From the NCBI RefSeq assembly GCF_034541975.1, contig NZ_JAVYJM010000001.1: DNA of 64,000 bases; one strand, given 5' to 3'. The notes below the pieces were generated by a model. That model ran no database searches and was not told where the DNA came from. It saw nothing but the letters and a program-made list of their open reading frames with translations. This document shows positions 54,173-62,797 of the stretch, piece by piece (the stretch's first letter is position 1; each line of letters begins with the position of its first letter). The translations under genes and the position numbers were made by a program. The DNA comes from Dermacoccus abyssi. Lineage in GTDB: Bacteria; Actinomycetota; Actinomycetes; Actinomycetales; Dermatophilaceae.

Positions 54173-55158
54173 GTCCGCAGACGCCGAAGGGCGCTGAGCC
54201 GCAGACGAACACGCCTCCCGAAGACATCGACGTGTCGGTCACGCTCGGCAACCACCGCCTCGCCTCGCCGCTTCTCGCGGCGTCCGGCTGTGGCGGGTTC
54301 GGGCACGAACTCGTGCGCTGGGGTGGACTCGGCGGGTTCGGGGCCCTCGTCACGCCGACGCTGACGAGTGAAGCCCGGGAGAGCAGCGAACGCCGCGTCC
54401 TCGTCGAGACGCCCTCGGGGGTGGTGCACCCGCACGACGTGCCGAACATCGGCGCCAACGCCTTGAGCGCCACGCGGCTGCCGTGGGAGATCTGCGGCGA
54501 GACGCCGGTCGTCGCGTCGATCGCGGGGGACACGAGCGGCGACTTCGCCGAGGCTGCTGCGGCCGTGCGTCGTCGCACCGCAGCGCGCGGTCTGCTCGGT
54601 GTCGAGATGAACCTGTCCGTGCCGAACGAGGCGAACAGCGGGCGCCCCTTCGCGCGTGACGAGTACGCCGTGACGAAGGTCGTTGCCCGTGTGCGCGAAC
54701 ACCTCCCACGCAACCTGCTCCTCTTCGCCAAGCTCACGGTGGGCACGGATGTCGTCGAGTTGGCCCGCGCCGCACTGAAGTCGGGTGCCGACGTCATCGT
54801 CGTCGGTCACCCGCCGGCAGCGACGAGCATCGACCCGACGACGCTGAGACCCCGCACGCGCGGCGCGGCGACGATGGCCGGGCCGGCACTGCTGCCCATG
54901 ACGCTCGGCGCCGTCTTCGAACTCAAGGCCGCGATGATCGCCGGCCGACTCCCGAGCGCGCCGATCGTCGCCGGGGGCGGCATCGCGCGGGCTGAGGACG
55001 TCGTCGCAGCCCTCGCAGCGGGAGCGAGCGCGGTGCAGATGGGAACCGCGCTCATCCGCGACCCACGCGCCGGCGTCACGACCCTCGACGCACTGCGCCG
55101 CCACTGCTCAGAGCTCTCCATGCCCCCGTCTGCCATGACCGCCGTCGCGCACCGCTGA
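54169..55158 (+). CDS. pyrD: Dihydroorotate dehydrogenase class 1B-like protein with altered active site
   Basis: The 329-aa TIM barrel is in the position and has the overall layout of class 1B PyrD, with the FMN-phosphate loop APIVAGGGIARAEDVVAALAAGASAVQMGTALI. However, the NxSxPN active loop reads NLSVPN (148-153): the catalytic Cys (Ser in class 2) is Val151. The later INT-type Asn segment reads VVGHPPAA. An N-terminal extension of about 20 residues is Pro/Thr-rich. It may have low or different activity. ATGA overlap with pyrK. Confidence 0.82.
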   Translation: MSPQTPKGAEPQTNTPPEDIDVSVTLGNHRLASPLLAASGCGGFGHELVRWGGLGGFGALVTPTLTSEARESSERRVLVETPSGVVHPHDVPNIGANALSATRLPWEICGETPVVASIAGDTSGDFAEAAAAVRRRTAARGLLGVEMNLSVPNEANSGRPFARDEYAVTKVVARVREHLPRNLLLFAKLTVGTDVVELARAALKSGADVIVVGHPPAATSIDPTTLRPRTRGAATMAGPALLPMTLGAVFELKAAMIAGRLPSAPIVAGGGIARAEDVVAALAAGASAVQMGTALIRDPRAGVTTLDALRRHCSELSMPPSAMTAVAHR

Positions 55159-55186
55159 CACCGACCGTTCGACCAGGAGAACCGCC

Positions 55187-56056
55187 ATGACCACCACGTC
55201 ACCCGAAGCCGGTTTCGGTGCTCGACTGAAGGCCGCGCACGAGCGCTTCGGCCCGGCCTGTGTCGGCATCGACCCCCACCGTGGCCTCGTCGAGGGGTGG
55301 GGGCTGCCCTACAGCTACGAGGGTGTCGAGCGGTTCGCGCTGACGTGCGTCGAGGCGTTCGGCGGACGCGTCGCCTCCGTCAAGCCGCAGTCAGCCTTCT
55401 TCGAGGTGTTCGGCTCGCGCGGTGTGGCACTGCTCGAGCGCGTGACGAAGGAACTGCGCGAAGCAGGCACGCTTGTCGTGCTCGACGTGAAGCGCGGCGA
55501 CATCGGCACGACGATGACGGCCTACGGGGAGGCGTTTCTCGGCAAGGACGCGCCCGAGCCGGCCGACGCGATCACGCTCAGCCCGTACCTCGGGTACGAG
55601 TCGCTGCGCCCGGCGCTCGACCTCGCGCGGGACACCGGACGCGGCGTGTTCGTGCTCGCGCTCACCTCGAACGCGGAGGGCGCAGGCGTCCAGCACGCGA
55701 GTACGCCCGGCGGCAGCGTCGCGGGCGACATCGTCGCTGCGGCAACCCGCGACAACGCCGAGGCTGCCGGCCGGGGGGAGTGGGGCCACGTCGGCTTCGT
55801 CATGGGCGCCACGATCGGCTCGGCGCTCGACGACCTCGGCCTGCGCGACGCGCTCGCTGCGTCGAACGCGCCGGTCCTCGCGCCGGGCTTCGGCGCGCAG
55901 GGCGGCACGGTCGAGACGATCAAGGAAGTCTTCGGCGCCTCCGTCGAGCGCGTCATCCCGACGACGTCGCGCGACGTGCTCAAGGCCGGCCCGGACGTCA
56001 GCTCGCTCATCGAGGCTGTGGAGCGCACGCGCGAGAGTGTGGCTCGCTTGGCGTGA
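55187..56056 (+). CDS. pyrF: Orotidine-5'-phosphate decarboxylase (type 2)
   Basis: The 289-aa enzyme makes UMP from OMP. The catalytic Lys/Asp array is in VVLDVKRGDIGTTM; FVMGATIG and LAPGFGAQGG bind phosphate. It belongs to the long, actinobacterial/proteobacterial type 2 group. AGGAGA lies 6 nt before ATG 55187. It is the last gene of the pyrimidine operon; mihF does not follow. Confidence 0.95.
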   Translation: MTTTSPEAGFGARLKAAHERFGPACVGIDPHRGLVEGWGLPYSYEGVERFALTCVEAFGGRVASVKPQSAFFEVFGSRGVALLERVTKELREAGTLVVLDVKRGDIGTTMTAYGEAFLGKDAPEPADAITLSPYLGYESLRPALDLARDTGRGVFVLALTSNAEGAGVQHASTPGGSVAGDIVAAATRDNAEAAGRGEWGHVGFVMGATIGSALDDLGLRDALAASNAPVLAPGFGAQGGTVETIKEVFGASVERVIPTTSRDVLKAGPDVSSLIEAVERTRESVARLA

Positions 56057-56164
56057 GTCGCTCGGCCTGAACAGGGGCCGGGCGGCCAACTGTCGGCCTG
56101 TGAAAGGATGAGCGACACGCCCTCGCGGGCGTCTCGCACCAGTTCGCCGTGGAAGGAATCCTCG

Positions 56165-56725
56165 ATGAGTGGACGCCTCGTCGTCCTGGCCGGCCCCACC
56201 GCGGTCGGCAAGGGCACCGTCGCCGCCTACATCCGCGAGCACTACCCGGAGGTGTGGCTCTCGGTCTCCGCGACGACGCGCCCGCCACGCCCGGGTGAGA
56301 TCGACGGAGTCCACTACCGCTTCCTCAGCGACGAGGAGTTCGCCCGGACGGCGCGCGAGGACGGCTTCCTCGAACACGCCATCGTCCACGGTCGTGCCTC
56401 GTACGGCACGCCGAAGGCCCCCGTCGAGGAGGCGATGGCCGAGGGCAAGCTGCCGCTGCTCGAGATCGACCTCCAGGGTGCGCGCCAGGTCAAGCAGAAC
56501 GCGCCCGACGCGTTCTTCGTCTTCCTCGAGCCTCCGAGCTGGGACGAGCTGGTGCGCCGGCTCGTCGGGCGCGGCACCGAGACCGAGGAGGAACGCGAGC
56601 GACGCCTCCAGACCGCGAAGGTCGAACTGGCCGCGAAATCCGAGTTCGACCACGTCATCGTCAACGACGACGTTCGGCGTGCAGCCGAAGAACTCGTATC
56701 ATTGATGAGAACCCCCGAAAACTGA
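56165..56725 (+). CDS. gmk: Guanylate kinase
   Basis: The 186-aa kinase converts GMP to GDP. It has the P-loop GPTAVGKGT, the GMP-binding SATTRPPRPGE and GVHYRFLS blocks, and EIDLQGARQVK. GGAAGGA lies 7 nt before ATG 56165; an ATG at 56108 would add 19 atypical residues. The preceding 108 bp hold only a small hairpin (ACGCCC/GGGCGT). Confidence 0.95.
   Translation: MSGRLVVLAGPTAVGKGTVAAYIREHYPEVWLSVSATTRPPRPGEIDGVHYRFLSDEEFARTAREDGFLEHAIVHGRASYGTPKAPVEEAMAEGKLPLLEIDLQGARQVKQNAPDAFFVFLEPPSWDELVRRLVGRGTETEEERERRLQTAKVELAAKSEFDHVIVNDDVRRAAEELVSLMRTPEN
56697..56702 (+). promoter_or_regulatory. -10 box of rpoZ promoter inside gmk
   Basis: TATCAT, about 40 nt before the rpoZ start, gives rpoZ its own transcription start within the end of gmk. 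Confidence 0.5.
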
Positions 56726-56742
56726 CGACGAAACGAGTGATT

Positions 56743-57006
56743 GTGTCCGGCACCAAGGCCGAGCCCATCGGCATCACGAACCCGCCCATCGACGACCTCC
56801 TCGAGATCGCGGACAGCAAGTACGCGCTCGTGACGTACGCCTCGAAGCGCGCGCGTCAGATCAACGGCTACTACAGCCAGCTCGCTGACGGCCTGCTCGA
56901 CAACGTCGGTCCGCTCGTCGAGGCCCAGCCCAACGACAAGCCGCTGTCCATCGCGCTGCGCGAGATGAACGAGGGTCTGCTCTCGATCGAGAAGCTCGAA
57001 GCCTGA
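56743..57006 (+). CDS. rpoZ: RNA polymerase omega subunit
   Basis: The 87-aa protein assists RNA polymerase assembly through the beta-prime subunit. GITNPPIDDLLEIADSKYAL and SKRARQINGYYSQL are the actinobacterial omega signatures. I take GTG 56743 (VSGTKAEP), matching homologues; GTG 56737 is two codons earlier. No strong ribosome site is seen. Confidence 0.94.
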   Translation: MSGTKAEPIGITNPPIDDLLEIADSKYALVTYASKRARQINGYYSQLADGLLDNVGPLVEAQPNDKPLSIALREMNEGLLSIEKLEA

Positions 57007-57016
57007 GTCTCGCGAG

Positions 57017-58291
57017 ATGCGCATCGTTCTCGGTGTGACGGGGGGCATCGCCGGCTACAAAGCGGCGTTGCTCCTTCGTCTTTTCACGGAGAGTGGGCAC
57101 GACGTCACGGTCGTGCCCACTTCTGCTGCACTCGAATTCGTCGGCGCTCCCACGTGGGAGGCGCTCTCGGGCAAGCCGGTGCAGACGGGTGTCTTCGAGA
57201 ACGTGCACGCGGTGCCGCACGTCAAGCTCGGCCAGAGCGCCGATCTCGTCGTCGTGGCACCGGCAACGGCAGACCTGCTCGCCAAGGCCGCGTGTGGCAT
57301 GGCGAACGACCTGCTGACGAACACGCTGCTCACGGCGCGCTGCCCGGTCGTCATGGCTCCGGCCATGCACACCGAGATGTGGCTTCACCCGGCCACGCAG
57401 GCCAACGTCGCCACGCTGCGTGAGCGCGGCGTGACGATCGTCGAGCCCGCGTCGGGTCGACTCACGGGCGCCGACACCGGCCCCGGCCGTCTGCCCGACC
57501 CCGACGTCATCTACGAAGCCGCTTTGGCTGCGGCCGCGAGCGGTACACGCCGTGACGGTGCCGAGAAGGTTCCGGTCGCCCGCGAACAGGGGCCCTTGGC
57601 CGGGCGCACCGTGCTGGTCACCGCCGGCGGCACGCGTGAGGCCATCGACCCCGTGCGCTACCTCGGTAACCGCAGCAGCGGGAAGATGGGCTTCGCCATC
57701 GCAGCAGCTGCCGCCGACCTGGGCGCCAAGGTCACCCTCGTCACGACGGTGACGCCGCCCGCTGACGTTGCGTCCCGCGTCGACGTCGTCATGGTCGAGA
57801 GTGCCCGGGCCATGCGCGAGAAGGTGCTCGAGGCCGAGCCCGACCTGCTCGTCATGGCGGCCGCCGTGGCCGATTTCCGCCCGAGTGAGGTGGCCACGTC
57901 GAAGATCAAGAAGACGCACAGCGCGGGCGACGACTCGGCACCCGTCATCACACTCGTGCGCAACCCCGACATCCTCGCCGAAGCCGTCGCGCAGCGTGAC
58001 GCGAAGGCCGACTCGGAGGCGCGTCGTCGCGTCATCGTCGGGTTCGCCGCCGAGACAGGCGACGCCGACGGCGACGTCCTGTTCCACGCCCGCGCCAAGC
58101 TCGCTCGCAAGGGGTGCGACGTTCTCGTGGCCAACGAGGTCGGCGACGGCGTCACGTTCGGTCAGGACGAGTCGACCGCCCACCTGCTGCGTGCCGACTC
58201 CGACGAGGTCGTCACCGTCGGGCCCGCCCCGAAGTCTCACATCGCGGCAGCGGTCGTCGACCTCGCCGCGTCTATCTTCACTACTCAGTAA
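57017..58291 (+). CDS. coaBC: Bifunctional phosphopantothenoylcysteine decarboxylase / phosphopantothenate-cysteine ligase
   Basis: The 424-aa coenzyme A enzyme has an N-terminal FMN-dependent decarboxylase (GVTGGIAGYKAA; PAMHTEMW; the Cys-containing TAKAACGMANDLL-like segment) and a C-terminal CTP-dependent ligase (TAGGTREAIDPVRYLGNRSSGKMG; AAAVADFRP). It starts 10 bp after rpoZ; the gmk-rpoZ-coaBC-metK order is standard. Confidence 0.95.
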   Translation: MRIVLGVTGGIAGYKAALLLRLFTESGHDVTVVPTSAALEFVGAPTWEALSGKPVQTGVFENVHAVPHVKLGQSADLVVVAPATADLLAKAACGMANDLLTNTLLTARCPVVMAPAMHTEMWLHPATQANVATLRERGVTIVEPASGRLTGADTGPGRLPDPDVIYEAALAAAASGTRRDGAEKVPVAREQGPLAGRTVLVTAGGTREAIDPVRYLGNRSSGKMGFAIAAAAADLGAKVTLVTTVTPPADVASRVDVVMVESARAMREKVLEAEPDLLVMAAAVADFRPSEVATSKIKKTHSAGDDSAPVITLVRNPDILAEAVAQRDAKADSEARRRVIVGFAAETGDADGDVLFHARAKLARKGCDVLVANEVGDGVTFGQDESTAHLLRADSDEVVTVGPAPKSHIAAAVVDLAASIFTTQ

Positions 58292-58294
58292 CAT
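58289..58294 (+). promoter_or_regulatory. -10 box of metK promoter
   Basis: TAACAT spans the coaBC stop; a start near 58301 leaves a leader of about 53 nt. I see no SAM-riboswitch fold in it. Confidence 0.4.
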
Positions 58295-58353
58295 GCTGTG
58301 ACGGGGTGGTTCGCGCCCCAGTCAGCAGCCGCTGCCCACGTCAGGAGTCCGCT

Positions 58354-59571
58354 TTGACCCGTCTGTTCACCTCCGAGTCCGTCACCGAAGGTCACCCCGA
58401 CAAGATCTGTGACCAGATCAGTGACGCGATCCTCGACGACATGCTCAAGAAGGACCCGAAGTCGCGCGTCGCGGTCGAGACGATGGTGACGACGGGCCTC
58501 GTGCACGTGGCGGGAGAGGTGCGCACCGAGGGCTACACCGACATCGCGACGCTCGTGCGCAACGTCATCACCGAGGTCGGCTACGACTCCTCGCTCAAGG
58601 GCTTCGACGGGCACAGCTGCGGCATTTCCGTCTCGATCGGCCAGCAGTCGGTCGACATCGCGCAGGGCGTCGACCAGGCGCACGAACACCGCGTCGACGG
58701 TGGCGTCGACCCGCTCGATCTGCAGGGCGCCGGCGACCAGGGCCTCATGTTCGGTTACGCCTGCGACGACACCCCCGAACTCATGCCGCTGCCGATCTTC
58801 CTCGCGCACCGCCTCTCCGAGCGCCTCACCCGCGTGCGCAAGGACGGCACGCTCGAGTACCTGCGCCCGGACGGCAAGACCCAGGTCACCATCGCGTACG
58901 ACGGTGACAAGGCTGTCGGCCTCGAGACCGTCGTGCTCTCGACCCAGCACGACGAAGGCATCGACCTGGGCGGTCAGCTCGCGCCCGACATCGAGCGCCA
59001 CGTCATCGACCCGGTCATCGCCGAACTCGCGGCCAGCGGCGTCGCGCTCGACACCACGAACGTGCGCCAGCTCATCAACCCCACGGGCAAGTTCGTCATC
59101 GGCGGCCCCATGGGTGACGCCGGCCTCACCGGGCGCAAGATCATCGTCGACACCTACGGCGGCATGGCCCGCCACGGCGGCGGCGCCTTCTCCGGCAAGG
59201 ACCCGTCGAAGGTCGACCGCTCGGCCGCCTACGCCATGCGCTGGGTGGCCAAGAACGTCGTCGCCGCAGGGCTCGCGAAGCGCTGCGAGGTGCAGGTCGC
59301 CTACGCCATCGGCAAGGCTCAGCCGGTCGGCCTCTACGTCGAGTGCTTCGGCACCGAGACCAAGCCGCTCGACGTCATCCAGAAGGCCATCGACACGACG
59401 TTCGACCTGCGCCCCGCCGCGCTCGTCGAGCAGCTCGACCTCCTGCGCCCGATCTACCAGCCCACCGCGGCCTACGGCCACTTCGGTCGCACCGAGGCAC
59501 CCGGCCTGGAGAACGGGTTCACGTGGGAGCGCACCAACCGCGTCGAGGAACTGCAGCGCGCTGCCGGCTGA
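58354..59571 (+). CDS. metK: S-adenosylmethionine synthetase
   Basis: The 405-aa enzyme makes SAM from ATP and methionine. TSESVTEGHPDKICDQISDAILD, GAGDQGLMFGYA and GGAFSGKDPSKVDRSAAYA are diagnostic. The start is TTG 58354, supported by AGGAG 6 nt upstream and by the usual MTRLFTSESVTEG beginning; the longer frame lies in the leader and coaBC. Confidence 0.96.
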   Translation: MTRLFTSESVTEGHPDKICDQISDAILDDMLKKDPKSRVAVETMVTTGLVHVAGEVRTEGYTDIATLVRNVITEVGYDSSLKGFDGHSCGISVSIGQQSVDIAQGVDQAHEHRVDGGVDPLDLQGAGDQGLMFGYACDDTPELMPLPIFLAHRLSERLTRVRKDGTLEYLRPDGKTQVTIAYDGDKAVGLETVVLSTQHDEGIDLGGQLAPDIERHVIDPVIAELAASGVALDTTNVRQLINPTGKFVIGGPMGDAGLTGRKIIVDTYGGMARHGGGAFSGKDPSKVDRSAAYAMRWVAKNVVAAGLAKRCEVQVAYAIGKAQPVGLYVECFGTETKPLDVIQKAIDTTFDLRPAALVEQLDLLRPIYQPTAAYGHFGRTEAPGLENGFTWERTNRVEELQRAAG

Positions 59572-59589
59572 TCACCGACCTCACAGAGC

Positions 59590-59631
59590 GAAGGGCGCCG
59601 CCTGTCCACACCGGACGGGGCGGCGCCCTTC
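59590..59631 (+). terminator. Terminator after metK
   Basis: GAAGGGCGCCGCC pairs perfectly with its complement (59619-59631), and GTCC/GGAC extends the stem inward. Confidence 0.75.
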
Positions 59632-59674
59632 GGCGTCCACGCGGGCAGGTTCGACGGTTGTCGGAGGTGTGCCG

Positions 59675-59680
59675 TATACA
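59675..59680 (+). promoter_or_regulatory. -10 box of leaderless priA promoter
   Basis: TATACA, 7-nt spacer, then ATG 59688. Confidence 0.5.
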
Positions 59681-59687
59681 TGGGGCC

Positions 59688-61958
59688 ATGAGCGAGCCGC
59701 ACGCACCGACCAGCGAACAGCTGGCCCTGCTGCGTGAGGCCGCGCGTCCGCACCACAAGGAACCTGCCGGCGCCACCGGCACGGACACGACTGATGACGC
59801 GCACAAGACATCAGGGGCGAAACCCGACCTGGTCGCCGTCGTCTGGCCCATGCTCGAAGTGCCTCACCTCGACCGCGAGTTCGAGTACACGGTGCCCGAG
59901 GAGATGCGTGCCGACATTGCGGTCGGTGTCGCCGTCAAGGTGAGGTTCAAGGCGCAACAGATCACCGGCTACGTCGTGGCTCTGCGCGAGCAGGCCGAGT
60001 TCTCGGGCACCCTGCGGCCCATCCAACGCGTCATCTCGTCCCAAATCGTGCTCACGCCGCACGTGTGGGAGCTGGCTCGCGCCGTAGCCGCTCGTGACGC
60101 GGGGAACGTCAGCGACGTCCTGCGCCTGGCGATCCCGCCCCGGCACGCCCGCGCCGAGGCGGCGCTCGACGCTCGGGAGGAGAAGACCGCGGCGCCAGAG
60201 GGGGTGGATGTCGACGCCGCCGGGGAGACCGCTGACGCATCGAACCCGACGGCGGCGGACGGATCGCCGGGTGCGCCGAGCGACGGCGAGCGGTCCGAGA
60301 GCGAGCCGGCCGAGCCTGCCGGGGCAGCGGTCGAGGAAGCATCGAGCGCCTGGCGTTACTACGGCGGCGGGTTGTCGCTGCTCAAGCACATCGCCGACGG
60401 CGAGGGCCCACGCGCGTCGTGGAACGTGGCACCCGGGCTGTTCGGTGACGACGCCTGGCCGGCGGCAGTCGCAGAGCTCGCCGACGCGGCACGACGCTCG
60501 AAGCGGGGGAGCCTCGTCGTCGTGCCGGACTCGCGCGACGTCGAGCGCGTGCTCGAGGCCTGCACCGCACTGCTCGGGCGAGACAAGGTCGTGCGCCTCA
60601 GCGCCGATCAAGGGCCGCAGGCGCGCTACACCTCGTTCCTCAAGGCGGTGCGCGGTGAGGCCGACGTCGTCGTCGGCACACGGGCCGCGATGTTCGCACC
60701 CGTGAAGGATCTCGGGCTCGTCGTGTGGTGGGACGACACGGACCCGCTGCACGCCGAACCCCACGCTCCCTATCCGCACGTGCGCGACGTCCTGCGCGAG
60801 CGAGCCCGCCTCAGTGGTGCGTCGCTCGTCTCAGCCGGACCCACGCGATCGGCGGCGGTCGAGGCCTGGGTGGAGAGCGGGGATCTCGTCGCCGTCGATG
60901 CCGTGGCTCGTACCGGGCCGGCCGTCGTCGTGACAGGGGATGACCGGGCGGTCGAACGTCACGGACCGGCCGCCCGCGCGCGTATTCCTGCTCAGGCCTG
61001 GCGCGGCGCGACAGATGCGCTCGCACAGGGCCCCGTCCTCGTCCAAGTGCCGCGGCGCGGCTACGTTCCGGCGCTCGCCTGTGCGCGCTGCCGCACGAAG
61101 GCTGCGTGCCCCGTCTGCCACGGGCCCCTGGGGTTGGCCGATGAAGGGGCCACACCCACGTGCCGCTGGTGTGGTCACGTCGCCCACGTCATCACGTGCC
61201 CGGAATGCGGTGCGCACGAACTGAGGTCACTCGTCGTCGGTGCCGGCCGAACCGCGGAGGAACTGGGGCGTGCCTTCCCCGGCGTGCCGGTGCGCCGATC
61301 GGGTGCACCGGACGTTCTGGCCACGGTGCCCGACACCCCCGCGCTCGTCATCGCAACGCCCGGTGCAGAGCCGGTCGCCGAAAACGGCTACAGCGCAGCC
61401 ATCCTGCTCGACGCGTGGGCACTGCTCGATCGCGCCGGGCTCGACTCGTCCGAGCGGGCGCTCACGCATTGGTCGACCGCCGCGGGCCTCGTGCGGGGCG
61501 CCGCTGACGGGGGAGCGGTCTACCTGTGCGGCGTGCCGCGCCACGTGCCGTTCCCGATCGTGGAGGCGCTCGTGCGTGCGGCGCCGCGGTGGTTCGCCGA
61601 GCGCGAGCTGGCCGAACGCGCCGAGGTCGGTCTACCCCCGGTCGTCCGGATGGCCGCGCTCGAGGGGCCGAGACGTGCGGCGCAGGACGTGGCCGACGAG
61701 GTCTCGCGCCGCGCGAACGACGACGGCGTGCCGCTCGACGTGCTCGGACCACTGCCGTTGGGACGACGCCACATGTTCGATCGCGCGACGGGCCGCTCGA
61801 ACGACGACGACCCGAAGGTGCGCTACCTCGTGCGCTGGAACGACCCCGGTGCGCCCGAGCCCCCGAAGCTGCTGCGTGGCGTGCAGGCCGCCCGCTCGGC
61901 GGCACGCGAACCGGTCGTCACGCTGCGGCTCGACCCGACGCTCGACGGCCTGGCATGA
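59688..61958 (+). CDS. priA: Primosomal protein PriA-like, helicase motifs lost
   Basis: The 756-aa protein keeps the 3'-DNA-binding domain (LDREFEYTVPEEM) and the zinc-binding Cys pairs (CARCRTKAACPVC ... CRWCG ... CPECG), but it has no Walker A GxxxxGKT/S or DEAH box; the corresponding region reads SLVVVPDSRDVERVLEA and LVVWWDDTDPLHAEPHAPYPH. This degenerate form is usual in actinobacteria, where it is thought to act without ATPase activity. It has an acidic insert of about 60 residues (near 165-225) and an N-terminal extension. Confidence 0.88.
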   Translation: MSEPHAPTSEQLALLREAARPHHKEPAGATGTDTTDDAHKTSGAKPDLVAVVWPMLEVPHLDREFEYTVPEEMRADIAVGVAVKVRFKAQQITGYVVALREQAEFSGTLRPIQRVISSQIVLTPHVWELARAVAARDAGNVSDVLRLAIPPRHARAEAALDAREEKTAAPEGVDVDAAGETADASNPTAADGSPGAPSDGERSESEPAEPAGAAVEEASSAWRYYGGGLSLLKHIADGEGPRASWNVAPGLFGDDAWPAAVAELADAARRSKRGSLVVVPDSRDVERVLEACTALLGRDKVVRLSADQGPQARYTSFLKAVRGEADVVVGTRAAMFAPVKDLGLVVWWDDTDPLHAEPHAPYPHVRDVLRERARLSGASLVSAGPTRSAAVEAWVESGDLVAVDAVARTGPAVVVTGDDRAVERHGPAARARIPAQAWRGATDALAQGPVLVQVPRRGYVPALACARCRTKAACPVCHGPLGLADEGATPTCRWCGHVAHVITCPECGAHELRSLVVGAGRTAEELGRAFPGVPVRRSGAPDVLATVPDTPALVIATPGAEPVAENGYSAAILLDAWALLDRAGLDSSERALTHWSTAAGLVRGAADGGAVYLCGVPRHVPFPIVEALVRAAPRWFAERELAERAEVGLPPVVRMAALEGPRRAAQDVADEVSRRANDDGVPLDVLGPLPLGRRHMFDRATGRSNDDDPKVRYLVRWNDPGAPEPPKLLRGVQAARSAAREPVVTLRLDPTLDGLA

Positions 61959-61970
61959 GAACCACTCCGT

Positions 61971-61976
61971 TACGGT
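61971..61976 (+). promoter_or_regulatory. -10 box of leaderless HAD gene promoter
   Basis: TACGGT, 7-nt spacer, then ATG 61984. Confidence 0.45.
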
Positions 61977-61983
61977 TGGCGCC

Positions 61984-62709
61984 ATGACTTCGACGCCTGA
62001 CCTGAGCAGACTCGACGACATCGACGGCCCCGATCTCGAGGAACTCGGGGGCTTCACGGACGACGCGGCCCCCAACCCGGTCGACTTCGTCGTCTTCGAC
62101 ATCGGCAACGTGCTCATCCGCTGGGAGCCGTTGCTCGCCCTCGAACCCGTCGTCGGGCGCGAGCGCGCCGAGGCCTTTCTCGCCGAGGCCGCCATCGACT
62201 TCCACGGGCGCAACTTGCGCGCGGACGGGGGCACGCCGTGGTCCGAGATCGTCGCCGAACTCACCGAACACGACGCAGCCGTCGGAGAGGTGGGCCAGGC
62301 CTACGTCGACCACTACGCCGACGCCATCCGCGAGCCCATCGACGGCACCGTCGCCATCCTGCGTGAACTACACGAAGCGCAGGTGCCGCTGTTCGCCGTG
62401 ACGAACTTCTCGGCCGAGCTCTTCCCGATCGCCCGAGAACTGCACGACTTCCTCGAGCTGTTCGAGGAGATCATCGTCTCCGGCGAGGAGGGCGTGACGA
62501 AGCCCGATCCGGAGATGTGGGAGATCCTCGAGGAGGTGACCCGTCACATCGGGGGCCTCGAGGACGCGGTGTTCATCGACGACTCGAGCGCCAACGTCAT
62601 GAGCGCCGAGCAGGCGGGGCTCGACGCGTTGCTGTTCACCGACCCGGACACGCTGCGCGACGAACTGCTCCTGAGGGGTCTGCCGTTGGCGCCGATCGTG
62701 CGTGACTGA
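61984..62709 (+). CDS. HAD-IA family phosphatase (YihX/epoxide hydrolase N-domain type)
   Basis: The 241-aa protein has motif I as FDIGNVLIRWEP (YihX-type, where Gly replaces the first residue after the second position), motif II FAVTNFSAELF, Lys in GVTKPDPEMW and motif IV VFIDDSSANV. The N-terminal 30 residues are acidic. The substrate is unknown. It lies where def is often found between priA and fmt. Start: ATG 61984 after TACGGT-N7. Confidence 0.85.
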   Translation: MTSTPDLSRLDDIDGPDLEELGGFTDDAAPNPVDFVVFDIGNVLIRWEPLLALEPVVGRERAEAFLAEAAIDFHGRNLRADGGTPWSEIVAELTEHDAAVGEVGQAYVDHYADAIREPIDGTVAILRELHEAQVPLFAVTNFSAELFPIARELHDFLELFEEIIVSGEEGVTKPDPEMWEILEEVTRHIGGLEDAVFIDDSSANVMSAEQAGLDALLFTDPDTLRDELLLRGLPLAPIVRD

Positions 62710-62727
62710 CGGCGGTAGCGCGCCCAC

Positions 62728-62733
62728 TAGACT
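62728..62733 (+). promoter_or_regulatory. -10 box of fmt promoter
   Basis: TAGACT just after the HAD stop; the leader to fmt is about 58 nt and contains the ribosome site. Confidence 0.5.
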
Positions 62734-62797
62734 TGGCCGGACGTCGGCCGAGGCCGATACCCCGACCCCGCTCCACTCGACGAAGGGACGTGCTCCC

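Noticed and set aside
56108..56164. Upstream ATG start for gmk
   Set aside because: It would add 19 atypical residues; the ATG at 56165 has a good ribosome site and the family N terminus.
58292..58353. SAM riboswitch before metK
   Set aside because: The leader is only about 50 nt and shows none of the conserved helices of known SAM riboswitches.
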